Assembly (NCBI GenBank): GCA_049645705.1
Contig: JBARUK010000036.1
Span: 109,846-173,845, forward strand
DNA: 64,000 nucleotides
Source of the DNA: JBGNFV01 sp049645705
GTDB taxonomy: Bacteria > Bacteroidota > Bacteroidia > Cytophagales > Cyclobacteriaceae
Direction of reading: 5' to 3'
The notes under the pieces were generated by a model. That model searched no databases and was not told the origin of the DNA. It worked only from the letters and a program-made list of their open reading frames with translations. The position numbers and the translations under genes are program-made. Positions 18,173 to 26,918 of this stretch are shown one piece after another. The first letter of the stretch is position 1. Each line of letters starts with the position of its first letter.

Positions 18173-18203
18173 CTTGTTTCAAATACCTCTTTGCTTAAAT
18201 TTG
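18173..18203 (+). promoter_or_regulatory. Predicted promoter of ligA
   Basis: CTTG (18173-18176), a 19-bp spacer and TAAATTTG (18196-18203) match the Bacteroidota sigma-A consensus TTTG-N19-21-TAnnTTTG with one mismatch. The start codon follows 21 bp after the -7 box, giving a short leader. Confidence 0.65.
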
Positions 18204-18224
18204 TGCCAATAAGCTGCATTTTTT

Positions 18225-20246
18225 ATGACCCGAGAGCAGGTACAGAAGAGAATCAAAGAGTTGACCGATACAATCAATCGGCACAATCACCTTTATTATA
18301 TGGAAAACAGGTCGGAGATATCTGACTTGCAGTTCGATCGGCTAATGGAAGAACTGCAAAAGCTGGAAGCTGAATTTCCGGATCTGCAGGCTCCTGACTC
18401 GCCTACTCAGCGGGTAGGTGGCACTGTTACCAAGGAGTTCGAAACAGTTACGCATGCTTTCCGCATGCTCTCCCTCAGTAATACTTATAACTCTGAAGAG
18501 CTGGACGAATTTGACAATAGAGTCGCCAAACAACTGGAGGGTCAGGCCTACGAGTACCTGTGCGAGCTGAAGTTCGACGGAGTAGCCATAAGCCTTACCT
18601 ATGAGAACGGCTTACTTACCCGGGCAGCTACCAGGGGTGACGGCACCCGGGGCGATAATATCACCGCAAATGCAAAGACTATAAGAACAGTCCCTTTACG
18701 GGTCGAAAGCAGTAAGGCACCTCAGAAATTCGAGGTACGGGGCGAGGTGTTTATGTCCAGGGAGGTATTTAACCAGCTCAATCGTGAAAAGGAAGAGAAC
18801 GGCGAAGCACTACTGGCTAACCCCAGAAACACAGCCTCCGGTACGCTTAAAATGCAGGACAGCAGTATTGTAGCTAAACGCCAACTGGACTGTTACATCT
18901 ACTCCATGGTCGGTGAAGACCTACCCGTTTCCACCCATGAGGAAGCCATCAAATTACTGGAAGAGCTCGGCTTCAAGGTCTCCCCTACCTACCAAAAATG
19001 CGCTTCTACCGATGAGATACTGAAATATGTTACTAAGTGGGAGGACAAACGGCACGACCTGCCGCTGGATACAGATGGTATTGTAATAAAAGTAAACTCA
19101 TTTACTAATCAGCGAGAGCTGGGTAATACTGCCAAAAGCCCCCGGTGGGCCATAGCCTATAAGTACCAGGCAGAAGGCGCTCAAACCATCCTGGAAAAAG
19201 TGACCTACCAGGTAGGACGCACCGGGGCGGTTACCCCTGTGGCCAACCTGGAGCCTGTACTACTGGCCGGTACTACCGTTAAGCGGGCTTCCCTCTACAA
19301 TGCCAACGAGATCGAGCGCCTGGACCTGCGGATAGGTGATACCGTTTCCGTAGAAAAAGGGGGAGAGATAATCCCCAAGATAACCAGCGTAGACCCCACC
19401 AGGCGTCCCGCCCATAGCGAACCTGTCATCTATCCGCAGGCTTGCCCTGAGTGCAATACTCCACTGGTGAGAAAAGAGGGCGAGGCCGTGCACTATTGCC
19501 CTAATATCAAAGGGTGTCCCCCTCAGATAAAGGGCCGCATAGAGCACTTTATCCAGCGCCGCGCCATGGATATCAATAGCCTGGGCAGCCGGACCATAGC
19601 CCAACTGTACGAAAACGATCTGGTAAAAACCCCTGCCGACCTGTATGCCCTCACATACGAGGACGTATTCCGGCTGGAGGGGTTCAAGGACCTCTCTACC
19701 AAGAACCTCCTGGAAGGTATAGAAGCCTCTAAGGTGCAGCCATTTAGCAATGTCCTATTCGCACTCGGCATCCGTTATGTAGGCCGCACTGTAGCCGAAA
19801 AGCTTGCAGAGCATTTCCGTAGTATGGATAACCTGCGACAGGCCAGCTACGAAGACCTGATCAACGTGCATGAAATAGGCGAACGCATTGCAGAAAGTGT
19901 GCGTGAATTCTTTACCGATGAGGAATGGCTGCAGGAAGTAAACAGGCTCGGAGCCGCTGGCCTTCAGTTTGAAGCGGCCGACTCCGGTCAGGGTGAACCT
20001 GCCTCAGATAAGCTGACAGGCAAAACACTGGTCGTGTCCGGCGTGTTCTCAAACTTCAGCAGGGACGAACTGAAAGAGCTTATCCGGAAAAACAGTGGTA
20101 AGGTCGCCGGATCCATATCCGGAAAAACAGACTACCTAGTAGCAGGAGAAAACATGGGTCCTGCCAAGCTGGAAAAAGCGACATCTCTCGGAGTAAATGT
20201 TATTTCCGAACAAGAATTTATCGACTTACTGGACCTGAAGATATAA
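18225..20246 (+). CDS. ligA: NAD-dependent DNA ligase
   Basis: The 673-residue enzyme seals nicks in DNA using NAD+. The Ia domain at the N-terminus, the adenylation domain with the catalytic lysine in CELKFDG (Lys 116), the OB-fold, a four-cysteine zinc finger (CPEC...CPNIKGC, residues about 407-430), the helix-hairpin-helix region and the C-terminal BRCT domain (about 595-670, TGKTLVVSGVF) are all present, so it is full length. It heads a three-gene operon with DUF6913 and dapA. Confidence 0.98.
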   Translation: MTREQVQKRIKELTDTINRHNHLYYMENRSEISDLQFDRLMEELQKLEAEFPDLQAPDSPTQRVGGTVTKEFETVTHAFRMLSLSNTYNSEELDEFDNRVAKQLEGQAYEYLCELKFDGVAISLTYENGLLTRAATRGDGTRGDNITANAKTIRTVPLRVESSKAPQKFEVRGEVFMSREVFNQLNREKEENGEALLANPRNTASGTLKMQDSSIVAKRQLDCYIYSMVGEDLPVSTHEEAIKLLEELGFKVSPTYQKCASTDEILKYVTKWEDKRHDLPLDTDGIVIKVNSFTNQRELGNTAKSPRWAIAYKYQAEGAQTILEKVTYQVGRTGAVTPVANLEPVLLAGTTVKRASLYNANEIERLDLRIGDTVSVEKGGEIIPKITSVDPTRRPAHSEPVIYPQACPECNTPLVRKEGEAVHYCPNIKGCPPQIKGRIEHFIQRRAMDINSLGSRTIAQLYENDLVKTPADLYALTYEDVFRLEGFKDLSTKNLLEGIEASKVQPFSNVLFALGIRYVGRTVAEKLAEHFRSMDNLRQASYEDLINVHEIGERIAESVREFFTDEEWLQEVNRLGAAGLQFEAADSGQGEPASDKLTGKTLVVSGVFSNFSRDELKELIRKNSGKVAGSISGKTDYLVAGENMGPAKLEKATSLGVNVISEQEFIDLLDLKI

Positions 20247-20247
20247 T

Positions 20248-20760
20248 TTGACTACCGCATTACTCCGATATCGTATCCGGCAACTGCTGAACAAAAAGCG
20301 CCCTGCAAATAGGTTTAAATCATACAAAGAGGCCCGTCGTATAGGCGTGATCTTCATAGTCAGAGGCAAAGAGCGGCACAATGCCGTCAAGCAGTTCATC
20401 CAGGGTCTTAAAGAAGATGGCAAAACAGTCGATGTCCTGTCCTTTCTGCCGGAAAACACTGAGAATCATGAGTTTCTCTTTGACTATTTCACAAAAAAAG
20501 ACATATCTATATCAGGAACCGTAAAGTCGCAGGAAGTGAAAGACTTTATGTCGGTTCCATTCGATTTTCTTATCTGTGTAGACCCGGAACCAAATGATTA
20601 TCTCTTGTTTTTACTGGCAGGCTCACCGGCTTCCTGCCGGGTAGGACGCTATACAGATGCATATAAGAAGTACTTTGAACTGATGACAGCGGCCGAAGAG
20701 ACGCCCTCTGCATCGGATTTTATGAGACAGCTAGCCAAACTTATTAAAACCCTAAAATAA
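20248..20760 (+). CDS. DUF6913 family protein
   Basis: A 170-residue soluble protein starting at TTG one base after the ligA stop; no ATG fits better. It contains KSYKEARRIGVIFI, VDVLSFLP and a C-terminal half with FDFLICVDPEPNDYLLFLLAGSPASCRVG. I recognise this as the Bacteroidota family DUF6913, which typically sits near ligA and dapA; its biochemical role is not known to me. The very tight spacing (1 bp before, 2 bp after) indicates translational coupling with both neighbours. Confidence 0.8.
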   Translation: MTTALLRYRIRQLLNKKRPANRFKSYKEARRIGVIFIVRGKERHNAVKQFIQGLKEDGKTVDVLSFLPENTENHEFLFDYFTKKDISISGTVKSQEVKDFMSVPFDFLICVDPEPNDYLLFLLAGSPASCRVGRYTDAYKKYFELMTAAEETPSASDFMRQLAKLIKTLK

Positions 20761-20762
20761 CC

Positions 20763-21641
20763 ATGAGCCGAAAATTCAGCGGTACAGGTGTAGCATTGGT
20801 TACACCCTTCGATCAGGAAATGACACCAGACTTTCCTGCTTATGAGAAACTTCTGCAATACGTTTCGGAAGATAATTGGGTGGATTACCTGGTAGTACAG
20901 GGCACTACGGGTGAGTCTGTCACTACCACTGCAGAAGAAAAAACAGCTCTGCTACGCTTCACTATCGAGCATAACCCGCGAAATCTGCCCATAGTGTACG
21001 GTTTGGGTGGCAATAATACCGAGGCTGTACTGGATGACATACGCAATGCCGACCTGCAAGGCGTGGACGCACTGCTGTCGGTAAGCCCGTATTACAATAA
21101 ACCTCATCAGGCAGGTATTATAAGGCATTATACTACGCTGGCAGATGCAAGCCCGGTGCCGCTTATACTCTATAATGTACCAAACAGAACCAGCTCCAAT
21201 CTATCTGCTGAGACCACATTGCGCCTGGCAGAACATGATAACATCATTGGGACAAAGGAAGCATCCGGCTCGCTGAAGCAGGCTATGGCTATAAGCCGTC
21301 ATAAACCAAAAGACTTTTATTTAATTTCCGGTGACGATATGCTTACCGTACCTCTTATGTCTATAGGTGCCGAAGGGGTTATCTCGGTTATGGCAAATGG
21401 GTTCCCGCAGATCTTTCGTGAAATGGTGCATGCAGCACTGGCAGGGGACTTTACTAAAGCGACTAAGGCCGCATTCAAACTGGCAGATATGAACTCACTG
21501 ATGTACGAGGAGAGTAACCCTGTGGGCATCAAAGCTGTACTGGCCGCTAAGGGCGTTTGCCACTCCAGGGTAAGGCTTCCCCTTCTGCCAGTTAGTGACG
21601 ATCTTAACGATCGTATATCGGAAGTGCTAAAGAAAATGTAA
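20763..21641 (+). CDS. dapA: 4-hydroxy-tetrahydrodipicolinate synthase
   Basis: The 292-residue TIM-barrel enzyme condenses pyruvate with aspartate semialdehyde in lysine and diaminopimelate synthesis. The Schiff-base lysine is Lys 165 (IIGTKEASGS), with Tyr 137 (LILYNVPNRTS) and the substrate loop QGTTGES (residues 46-52). The length is normal. It ends the ligA operon and is followed by a strong terminator. Confidence 0.97.
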   Translation: MSRKFSGTGVALVTPFDQEMTPDFPAYEKLLQYVSEDNWVDYLVVQGTTGESVTTTAEEKTALLRFTIEHNPRNLPIVYGLGGNNTEAVLDDIRNADLQGVDALLSVSPYYNKPHQAGIIRHYTTLADASPVPLILYNVPNRTSSNLSAETTLRLAEHDNIIGTKEASGSLKQAMAISRHKPKDFYLISGDDMLTVPLMSIGAEGVISVMANGFPQIFREMVHAALAGDFTKATKAAFKLADMNSLMYEESNPVGIKAVLAAKGVCHSRVRLPLLPVSDDLNDRISEVLKKM

Positions 21642-21674
21642 TATAATAGAGTATATCATATAGTATATACAAAG

Positions 21675-21706
21675 AAAGGCTGACCAGTAATGGTCAGCCT
21701 TTTTTA
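21675..21706. terminator. Bidirectional terminator between dapA and the H1-like gene
   Basis: AAAGGCTGACCA and TGGTCAGCCTTT form a perfect 12-bp stem with a GTAA tetraloop. T-rich sequence follows on the plus strand, and the minus strand has TTTCTTT, so it can serve both converging genes. Confidence 0.95.
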
Positions 21707-21730
21707 TCTTTGGTTAGAGACAGGAAAAAA

Positions 21731-21910
21731 TTAGTTTTCCTTATTCTTGATGTCCTGAACCTCTATACGGATTTCCTGAGCAAGGTTTTTCAGTTCCTGC
21801 ATACCCTTTCTAACGCGGGTACCGGCAGCCTGATTCTCTTTTTCGTAGAATTTATGAAAGTCGCCTTCCAAGGACATTACCAAGTCTCTGATTTGGTCAA
21901 ATCTATTCAT
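21731..21910 (-). CDS. Histone H1-like (Hc1-type) small basic/acidic helical protein
   Basis: This 59-residue protein is read from ATG 21910 to TAA 21731. It begins MNRFDQIRDLVMSLEGDF, contains HKFYEKENQAAGTRVRKGM and ends LAQEIRIEVQDIKNKEN. That AGTRVRKxMQ...LKxLAQEIR pattern matches short Bacteroidota proteins annotated as histone H1 (Hc1) family, from memory. They are probably small nucleoid-associated or helical partner proteins; the function is unproven. The gene is complete, with its own AT-rich upstream region, and converges on dapA through the shared terminator. Confidence 0.85.
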   Translation of the reverse strand: MNRFDQIRDLVMSLEGDFHKFYEKENQAAGTRVRKGMQELKNLAQEIRIEVQDIKNKEN

Positions 21911-22013
21911 ACCTAATAGTTTTGAAGTTATTGATTATTTGTTTAATTCGAACCGCGGACAATATAAGTAAAATGTTCAAAAATCAACAAATTAAAGCTG
22001 ATTTTAAATTTTT

Positions 22014-23264
22014 TTACTCTGCGAAAGCAGCCGCCAGTTCACCTTTTCTGTAGACTCCATCGCCCAATTTACCCTGTACAGCTTCGAACGCTTTAATGGT
22101 TTCTGCTACATCTTCCAGACTATGTGCAGCCGTAGGAATAAGGCGTAACATTATAACATCTTTAGGTACAACAGGGTATATAACCACAGAACAGAATATA
22201 TTATAATTCTCTCTAAGATCATAGCTTAAAGCGGCAGCTTCTCCAACCCCACCGGAAAGTAGTACAGGCGTCACAGGTGACTGAGTAGTGCCTATATTGA
22301 AGCCTTTTTCCTTCAGTCCATTCTGTAGTCCATTCACCACTTTCCACAGATTTTCTTTCATTTCAGGCATGCTGCGGAGCATTTCCAGGCGCTTGATACC
22401 ACCTATTACCAGCGGCATAGGCAGTGATTTGGCGTATATCTGCGAACGCGTATTGTAGCGAAGGAATTTGATAACATCCTTATCACCCGCGGCAAATGCC
22501 CCGATACTCGCCATAGCTTTGGCAAATGTGGAGAAATATACGTCGATACCATCCTGAACGCCCTGCTCCTCACCGGTACCGGCGCCTGTAGCTCCCATGG
22601 TACCGAATCCGTGAGCATCGTCTACCAGAAGACGGAATTCGAATTTCTTTTTAAGCTCAATAACTTCTTTAAGCTTACCCATATTACCGGACATACCGAA
22701 TACGCCTTCGGTTATCACAAGTATACCTCCGCCGTTTTCTTCGGCAAGGCGGGTAGCTCGTTTAAGTTGCTTCTCTAGGTTTTCAATATCGTTATGAGGA
22801 TATACAAAACGCTTACCGAGATGCATTCTCAGACCATCGATGATACAGGCATGACTCTCAGCGTCATACACGATCACATCCTTACGGTCGACCAGCGCAT
22901 CAATGATAGACATAATACCCTGATAACCAAAGTTGAGCAGCATACACTCTTCCTTCTGAACGAAGTCAGCAAGATGGCGCTCCAATTCTTCGTGGTACTT
23001 TGTATTACCGGACATCATACGGGCTCCCATAGGATAGCCCAACCCCCACTCAGCCGAAGCATCGGCATCTACCTTACGGATGTCAGGATGATTTGCCAGC
23101 CCCAGGTAGTTATTTAAACTCCAGGTCAGCACCTCTTTTCCTTTGAACATCATTCTGGGAGCGATAGGCCCCTCCAGTTTAGGAAACATAAAGTATCCTT
23201 CACTAACGTCGGAATGCTTGCCCAAAGGCCCTCTGTCCGATCTTATTTTGTCAAATAAGTCCAC
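22014..23264 (-). CDS. Alpha-oxoamine synthase (serine palmitoyltransferase/cysteate acyltransferase type)
   Basis: A 416-residue PLP enzyme starting at GTG 23264 (MDLFDKIRSDRGPLGKH). The PLP-binding residues are visible: Lys 249 in STFAKAMA, Asp 215 and His 218 in VDDAHGFG, His 138 in ESHACIIDG. The alpha-oxoamine synthases join an acyl thioester to an amino acid. In Bacteroidota this long form (about 415 residues, with YFMFPKLEGPIAPRM near the N-terminus) is tied to sphingolipid or sulfonolipid base synthesis; serine or cysteate as substrate cannot be decided by eye. Biotin synthesis (BioF) and threonine catabolism (Kbl) are less likely. It is monocistronic with a near-perfect promoter. Confidence 0.85.
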   Translation of the reverse strand: MDLFDKIRSDRGPLGKHSDVSEGYFMFPKLEGPIAPRMMFKGKEVLTWSLNNYLGLANHPDIRKVDADASAEWGLGYPMGARMMSGNTKYHEELERHLADFVQKEECMLLNFGYQGIMSIIDALVDRKDVIVYDAESHACIIDGLRMHLGKRFVYPHNDIENLEKQLKRATRLAEENGGGILVITEGVFGMSGNMGKLKEVIELKKKFEFRLLVDDAHGFGTMGATGAGTGEEQGVQDGIDVYFSTFAKAMASIGAFAAGDKDVIKFLRYNTRSQIYAKSLPMPLVIGGIKRLEMLRSMPEMKENLWKVVNGLQNGLKEKGFNIGTTQSPVTPVLLSGGVGEAAALSYDLRENYNIFCSVVIYPVVPKDVIMLRLIPTAAHSLEDVAETIKAFEAVQGKLGDGVYRKGELAAAFAE

Positions 23265-23317
23265 TAATAATCAAGTTTTCGTTATCAGAACATTACAGTA
23301 CCCTGCAAAAAAACACA

Positions 23318-23348
23318 CAAATGTAACACTATTCACAGTATAGCCAAA
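23318..23348 (-). promoter_or_regulatory. Promoter of the alpha-oxoamine synthase gene
   Basis: On the minus strand TTTG (23348-23345), a 19-bp spacer and TACATTTG (23325-23318) match the Bacteroidota consensus at every defined base. The leader to the GTG start is about 50 bases. Confidence 0.8.
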
Positions 23349-23439
23349 AGCACTTTACAAATTGCACGGTCTGCTTAGAAAATAATAATTTATTAATTAG
23401 CATTGTAAGGCCGTTTTTTATTATAAAAGTTCCTCACCA

Positions 23440-24942
23440 ATGGCAAAAATCAGCAAATTACTAATCGCTAACCGCGGGGAGATCGCCCTGCGGGTCATAC
23501 GCTCAGCCCAGGAAATGGGGATCGCTACCGTAGCGGTTTACAGCGAAGCAGACCGGAATGCCCTTCACGTTCGTGCGGCAGATGAAGCCGTATGCATAGG
23601 TCCGGCAGCCTCGTCGGAGTCTTACCTGAAAGGCGACGTGATCATAGAAACAGCCAGGAAACTGGGCGCAGATGCTATTCACCCCGGTTACGGGTTCTTG
23701 TCTGAAAATGCCGACTTTTCCCGGGCCGTTACCAAAGCAGGATTAACTTTCGTAGGCCCCTCCCCCGAAGCGATAGAAGTCATGGGCAGTAAACTGGCGG
23801 CAAAAGCAGCAGTGTCCAAATACGATATTCCGCTTGTACCCGGTACTGACAAGGCTATAGACGATGTAGCCGAGGCAAAAAGAATTGCAGCAGATACCGG
23901 TTACCCTATACTGATCAAGGCCAGTGCAGGTGGTGGTGGTAAGGGTATGCGTATCGTGCAGGCAGAAGAGGAACTCGAAGAGCAAATGCAGCGGGCTATC
24001 AGCGAGGCCGTTTCTGCCTTCGGAGACGGAGCTGTATTCATCGAGAAGTTCATTACCTCCCCCCGTCACATAGAAATACAGATACTCGGAGATACGCATG
24101 GCAACATCGTCCACCTGTTCGAAAGAGAATGTTCTATCCAGCGGCGGCACCAGAAAGTGATAGAAGAGGCCCCTTCTGCTATCCTTACCGAAGAAGTACG
24201 CCAGGCAATGGGTGAGGCAGCCGTAGGCGTTGCCAAAGCCTGTGATTACTACGGAGCAGGTACCGTTGAGTTTATTGTAGACGATGAACTAAACTTCTAC
24301 TTCCTGGAAATGAATACACGCCTGCAGGTAGAGCATCCGGTAACCGAACTGATTACCGGCGTTGACCTGGTAAAGGAGCAGCTACAGATAGCCATGGGTG
24401 AGCCACTATCCTTTGTCCAGGATGACCTTACGATAAACGGTCACGCACTTGAGTCCAGAGTCTACGCCGAAGATCCTACCAATAACTTCCTTCCGGACAT
24501 CGGAAACCTAAGCACCTACATTCGCCCGCAGGGACCCGGTGTACGTGTAGACGATGGCTTCGAAGAGGGCATGGATATTCCGATCTATTACGATCCAATG
24601 ATCGCCAAGCTCATCGTATATGGCAAAGACCGTGAAGAGGCCATACAACGCATGATAAGGGCTATAGATGAGTACAGGATCACGGGTATCGAGACCACCC
24701 TCTCCTTTTGCAAATTTGTCATGAAGCACGAAGCTTTCGTTTCCGGCAAGTTCAATACTAAATTTGTGGAGGAGCATTTTAAACCGGAGTACCTGGATGA
24801 GCCACTGAGTGACGACATGGTCGAGGTGGCTGCAGCGCTGGTAGCAAAAGCTTTTAACGAAAAGCAGAACAAAGCGGCAGGACAGACACGGGAAGAATCC
24901 GGTGGTCGGAAAACAAGCGCCTGGAAACTTCGCGGACGATAA
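23440..24942 (+). CDS. accC: Acetyl-CoA carboxylase, biotin carboxylase subunit
   Basis: The 500-residue ATP-grasp enzyme carboxylates biotin on its carrier protein. It has the N-terminal Rossmann region (KLLIANRGEIALRVIRSAQEMG), the glycine-rich ATP loop (KASAGGGGKGMR, residues about 158-169), ERECSIQRRHQKVIEE, and the EMNTRLQVEHPVTE motif (about 290-303). The last 30 residues are a charged tail beyond the usual 450-residue core. No biotin carrier gene (accB) lies next to it, so it may serve either acetyl-CoA or propionyl-CoA carboxylase; the pairing is inference. Confidence 0.93.
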   Translation: MAKISKLLIANRGEIALRVIRSAQEMGIATVAVYSEADRNALHVRAADEAVCIGPAASSESYLKGDVIIETARKLGADAIHPGYGFLSENADFSRAVTKAGLTFVGPSPEAIEVMGSKLAAKAAVSKYDIPLVPGTDKAIDDVAEAKRIAADTGYPILIKASAGGGGKGMRIVQAEEELEEQMQRAISEAVSAFGDGAVFIEKFITSPRHIEIQILGDTHGNIVHLFERECSIQRRHQKVIEEAPSAILTEEVRQAMGEAAVGVAKACDYYGAGTVEFIVDDELNFYFLEMNTRLQVEHPVTELITGVDLVKEQLQIAMGEPLSFVQDDLTINGHALESRVYAEDPTNNFLPDIGNLSTYIRPQGPGVRVDDGFEEGMDIPIYYDPMIAKLIVYGKDREEAIQRMIRAIDEYRITGIETTLSFCKFVMKHEAFVSGKFNTKFVEEHFKPEYLDEPLSDDMVEVAAALVAKAFNEKQNKAAGQTREESGGRKTSAWKLRGR

Positions 24943-24961
24943 ATAGTAGCCAAAACACAGC

Positions 24962-26263
24962 ATGGCAGAAATAAGACCTTTCAGAGCCTGGCGGTACAAC
25001 CGCCAACTGGCCAAAAACATAGACAGCCTTACCTCTCCCCTGTTCGATGTGGTATCGGAAAAACAGCGGGAAGCACTATACGAAACCCCCTACAACAGTA
25101 TTAACATATCTGTTCCCAGGGGAAACACTCCCGCCCGGTCGGCCATAGACCGGCTAACCGAGTGGAAGGAAAAAGGCGTAATAGAGCAGGATGAGATCCC
25201 GGCTATTTATGTGTACTACCAGTATTTCTCCCTGGCAGGGAGCACCAAAGAGTACTGCCGCAAGGGTTTTGTGATCATGATCAAGGCCTATGACTGGCAT
25301 GAAAGAACCCTGCTGAGGCATGAGAACACGATTCCTACCGCGGTCAATGATCGTATAGAGCTACTGAAAGCCACCCAATTGCATGCAAGTCCTACCCACG
25401 GCCTGTACAGTGATGATACATTTGAGCTGGAACGCTACATGGACGAAAGTATGCGGCACCCCGTATACGAGTCGGAAGATTACCAGGGAGTAAAGGACGT
25501 TCTCAGCATTATTCATGATGCAAAAGTGATCCAGAGATTCATAGACAAAATGGACCGTAAACAGGTCATTCTGGCTGATGGTCATCATCGTTACGAAAGC
25601 TCACTTACCTACCGTAAGGAGATGATGGCGAAACATCCTGAGCATACCGGCGAGGAACCTTGGAACTACCATATGATGTACCTCACCAATATGGAATCCG
25701 ATGATCTGAGGATACTGCCTACCCACAGGCTGGTTCATGACCTGGAGAATTTTTCGGAGGAAGAACTTTTGAAAACCCTTGAGCCGAACTTCATCATCAA
25801 AGAAGTTAATAACCCCTCTGATATACACGAGATAATCCTGGGCAAAAAATGGGCATTCGGCCTTCTGTTCAGGGACAACACCTATAAGGTCAGACTCAAA
25901 CCGGAGGTTTTTGACAGTCTGGACTGGAAATTCCCGGAAGTGGTGAAGCAACTTGATCTCACTGTCATGCATTACTTTATATTAGAGAAGGCACTGGGTA
26001 TTCCTGGCAAAAAACAGCGTGAGAGTACTAATATCACTTTTGAACGGAACTTCGGCGAATGCCTGCGAAGTGTGCTGAGCGGCAAATCACAGTTTGCGCT
26101 TATTACCCAGGACATAAGCATGGAAGAGGTCAAAAAAGTGTGCTTCAGCGGATACACGCTACCTCAGAAATCAACCTACTTCTACCCTAAAGTTATAAGC
26201 GGATTTTTATATGGCTCCATCCAACCCGATGAATTTGCGCAAAAGGCTCATTCTCTCTTCTAA
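24962..26263 (+). CDS. DUF1015 family protein
   Basis: A 433-residue soluble protein. MAEIRPFRAWRYN at the start, SPLFDVVSEKQREALY, and ADGHHRYESSLTYRKEM near residue 202 are hallmarks of DUF1015. In some genomes members lie near serine or D-3-phosphoglycerate metabolism and a kinase role has been proposed, but the activity is not settled. It begins 19 bp after accC and its 3' end overlaps maf, so accC-DUF1015-maf-CPBP is probably one transcript. Confidence 0.92.
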   Translation: MAEIRPFRAWRYNRQLAKNIDSLTSPLFDVVSEKQREALYETPYNSINISVPRGNTPARSAIDRLTEWKEKGVIEQDEIPAIYVYYQYFSLAGSTKEYCRKGFVIMIKAYDWHERTLLRHENTIPTAVNDRIELLKATQLHASPTHGLYSDDTFELERYMDESMRHPVYESEDYQGVKDVLSIIHDAKVIQRFIDKMDRKQVILADGHHRYESSLTYRKEMMAKHPEHTGEEPWNYHMMYLTNMESDDLRILPTHRLVHDLENFSEEELLKTLEPNFIIKEVNNPSDIHEIILGKKWAFGLLFRDNTYKVRLKPEVFDSLDWKFPEVVKQLDLTVMHYFILEKALGIPGKKQRESTNITFERNFGECLRSVLSGKSQFALITQDISMEEVKKVCFSGYTLPQKSTYFYPKVISGFLYGSIQPDEFAQKAHSLF

Positions 26264-26918
26264 ATCACCCCGCCGTCAGTTTATACTGAAAGAGGCCGGG
26301 TTCACCTTCGATATACGCATCAGGGAAGTAGAGGAGGTATACCCGGAAACTATGGATGTCTGGAATGTCGCCAACTATTTGTGCGGTCTGAAAGCTTCTG
26401 TGCATACCGACCTGTCCGATGACGAGGTACTGCTGACCTCGGATACAGTAGTAATCCTGGAAGATACGCTATTGGGAAAACCACGTGATGAAGACCACGC
26501 CATACAAATGCTGCGGAACATGAGTGGTAAGCAGCACACGGTAGTAACGGCTGTCTGCCTGAAAACTGCACACGATACCTTCATCTTCGATGACCGGGCG
26601 GATGTTTATTTCAGGTCGCTAAGCCAGTCTTTTATCGAGGAATATGTGGCAACCGGGGAGCCTATGGATAAAGCGGGGGCTTACGGTGTACAGGACCGCT
26701 TCGGTATGCTGGGCATAGAGCGTATCGATGGTTCCTACTTCACCATTATGGGGCTGCCCGTTCATAAAGTGTACGAACACCTCCAATACCTAGGTGAAAC
26801 AGGCAGTTTGCCTAGCGGCACCCGATGGTCCGACATTCGGTGGTCCGACATTCGGTGGTCCGACATTCGGTGGTCCGACATTCGGTGGTCCGACATTCGA
26901 TGGTCCGACACTCGGTGA
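26229..26918 (+). CDS. maf: Maf family nucleotide pyrophosphatase with a repeat-derived C-terminal tail
   Basis: The 229-residue protein hydrolyses non-canonical or canonical nucleoside triphosphates to monophosphates. Family motifs are LILSSKSPRRQFIL (start), TSDTVVILEDTLLGKPRDEDHA, MSGKQHTVVTAVCL and DKAGAYGVQDRFGM. I chose ATG 26229 (MNLRKRLILSS); ATG 26211 is also possible, and both overlap DUF1015. After the normal end (about residue 200) the frame enters a six-unit 15-bp repeat read as RWSDI x5 then RWSDTR before the stop, an added tail of about 30 residues not expected in the family. Confidence 0.92.
   Translation: MNLRKRLILSSKSPRRQFILKEAGFTFDIRIREVEEVYPETMDVWNVANYLCGLKASVHTDLSDDEVLLTSDTVVILEDTLLGKPRDEDHAIQMLRNMSGKQHTVVTAVCLKTAHDTFIFDDRADVYFRSLSQSFIEEYVATGEPMDKAGAYGVQDRFGMLGIERIDGSYFTIMGLPVHKVYEHLQYLGETGSLPSGTRWSDIRWSDIRWSDIRWSDIRWSDIRWSDTR
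26826..26915. repeat. Six-copy 15-bp tandem repeat across the maf/CPBP junction
   Basis: The unit TGGTCCGACATTCGG occurs six times head to tail; unit 5 ends in A and unit 6 has ACTCGG, the others are identical. Being a multiple of three it keeps frame: RWSDI in the maf frame, VRHSV in the CPBP frame, GGPTF in the third, and MSDHR on the other strand. All are free of stops. It looks like recent slippage expansion of a gene junction. Confidence 0.97.

Noticed and set aside
26826..26915. CRISPR array
   Set aside because: Units are 15 bp and directly adjacent with no spacers, so it is a simple tandem repeat.
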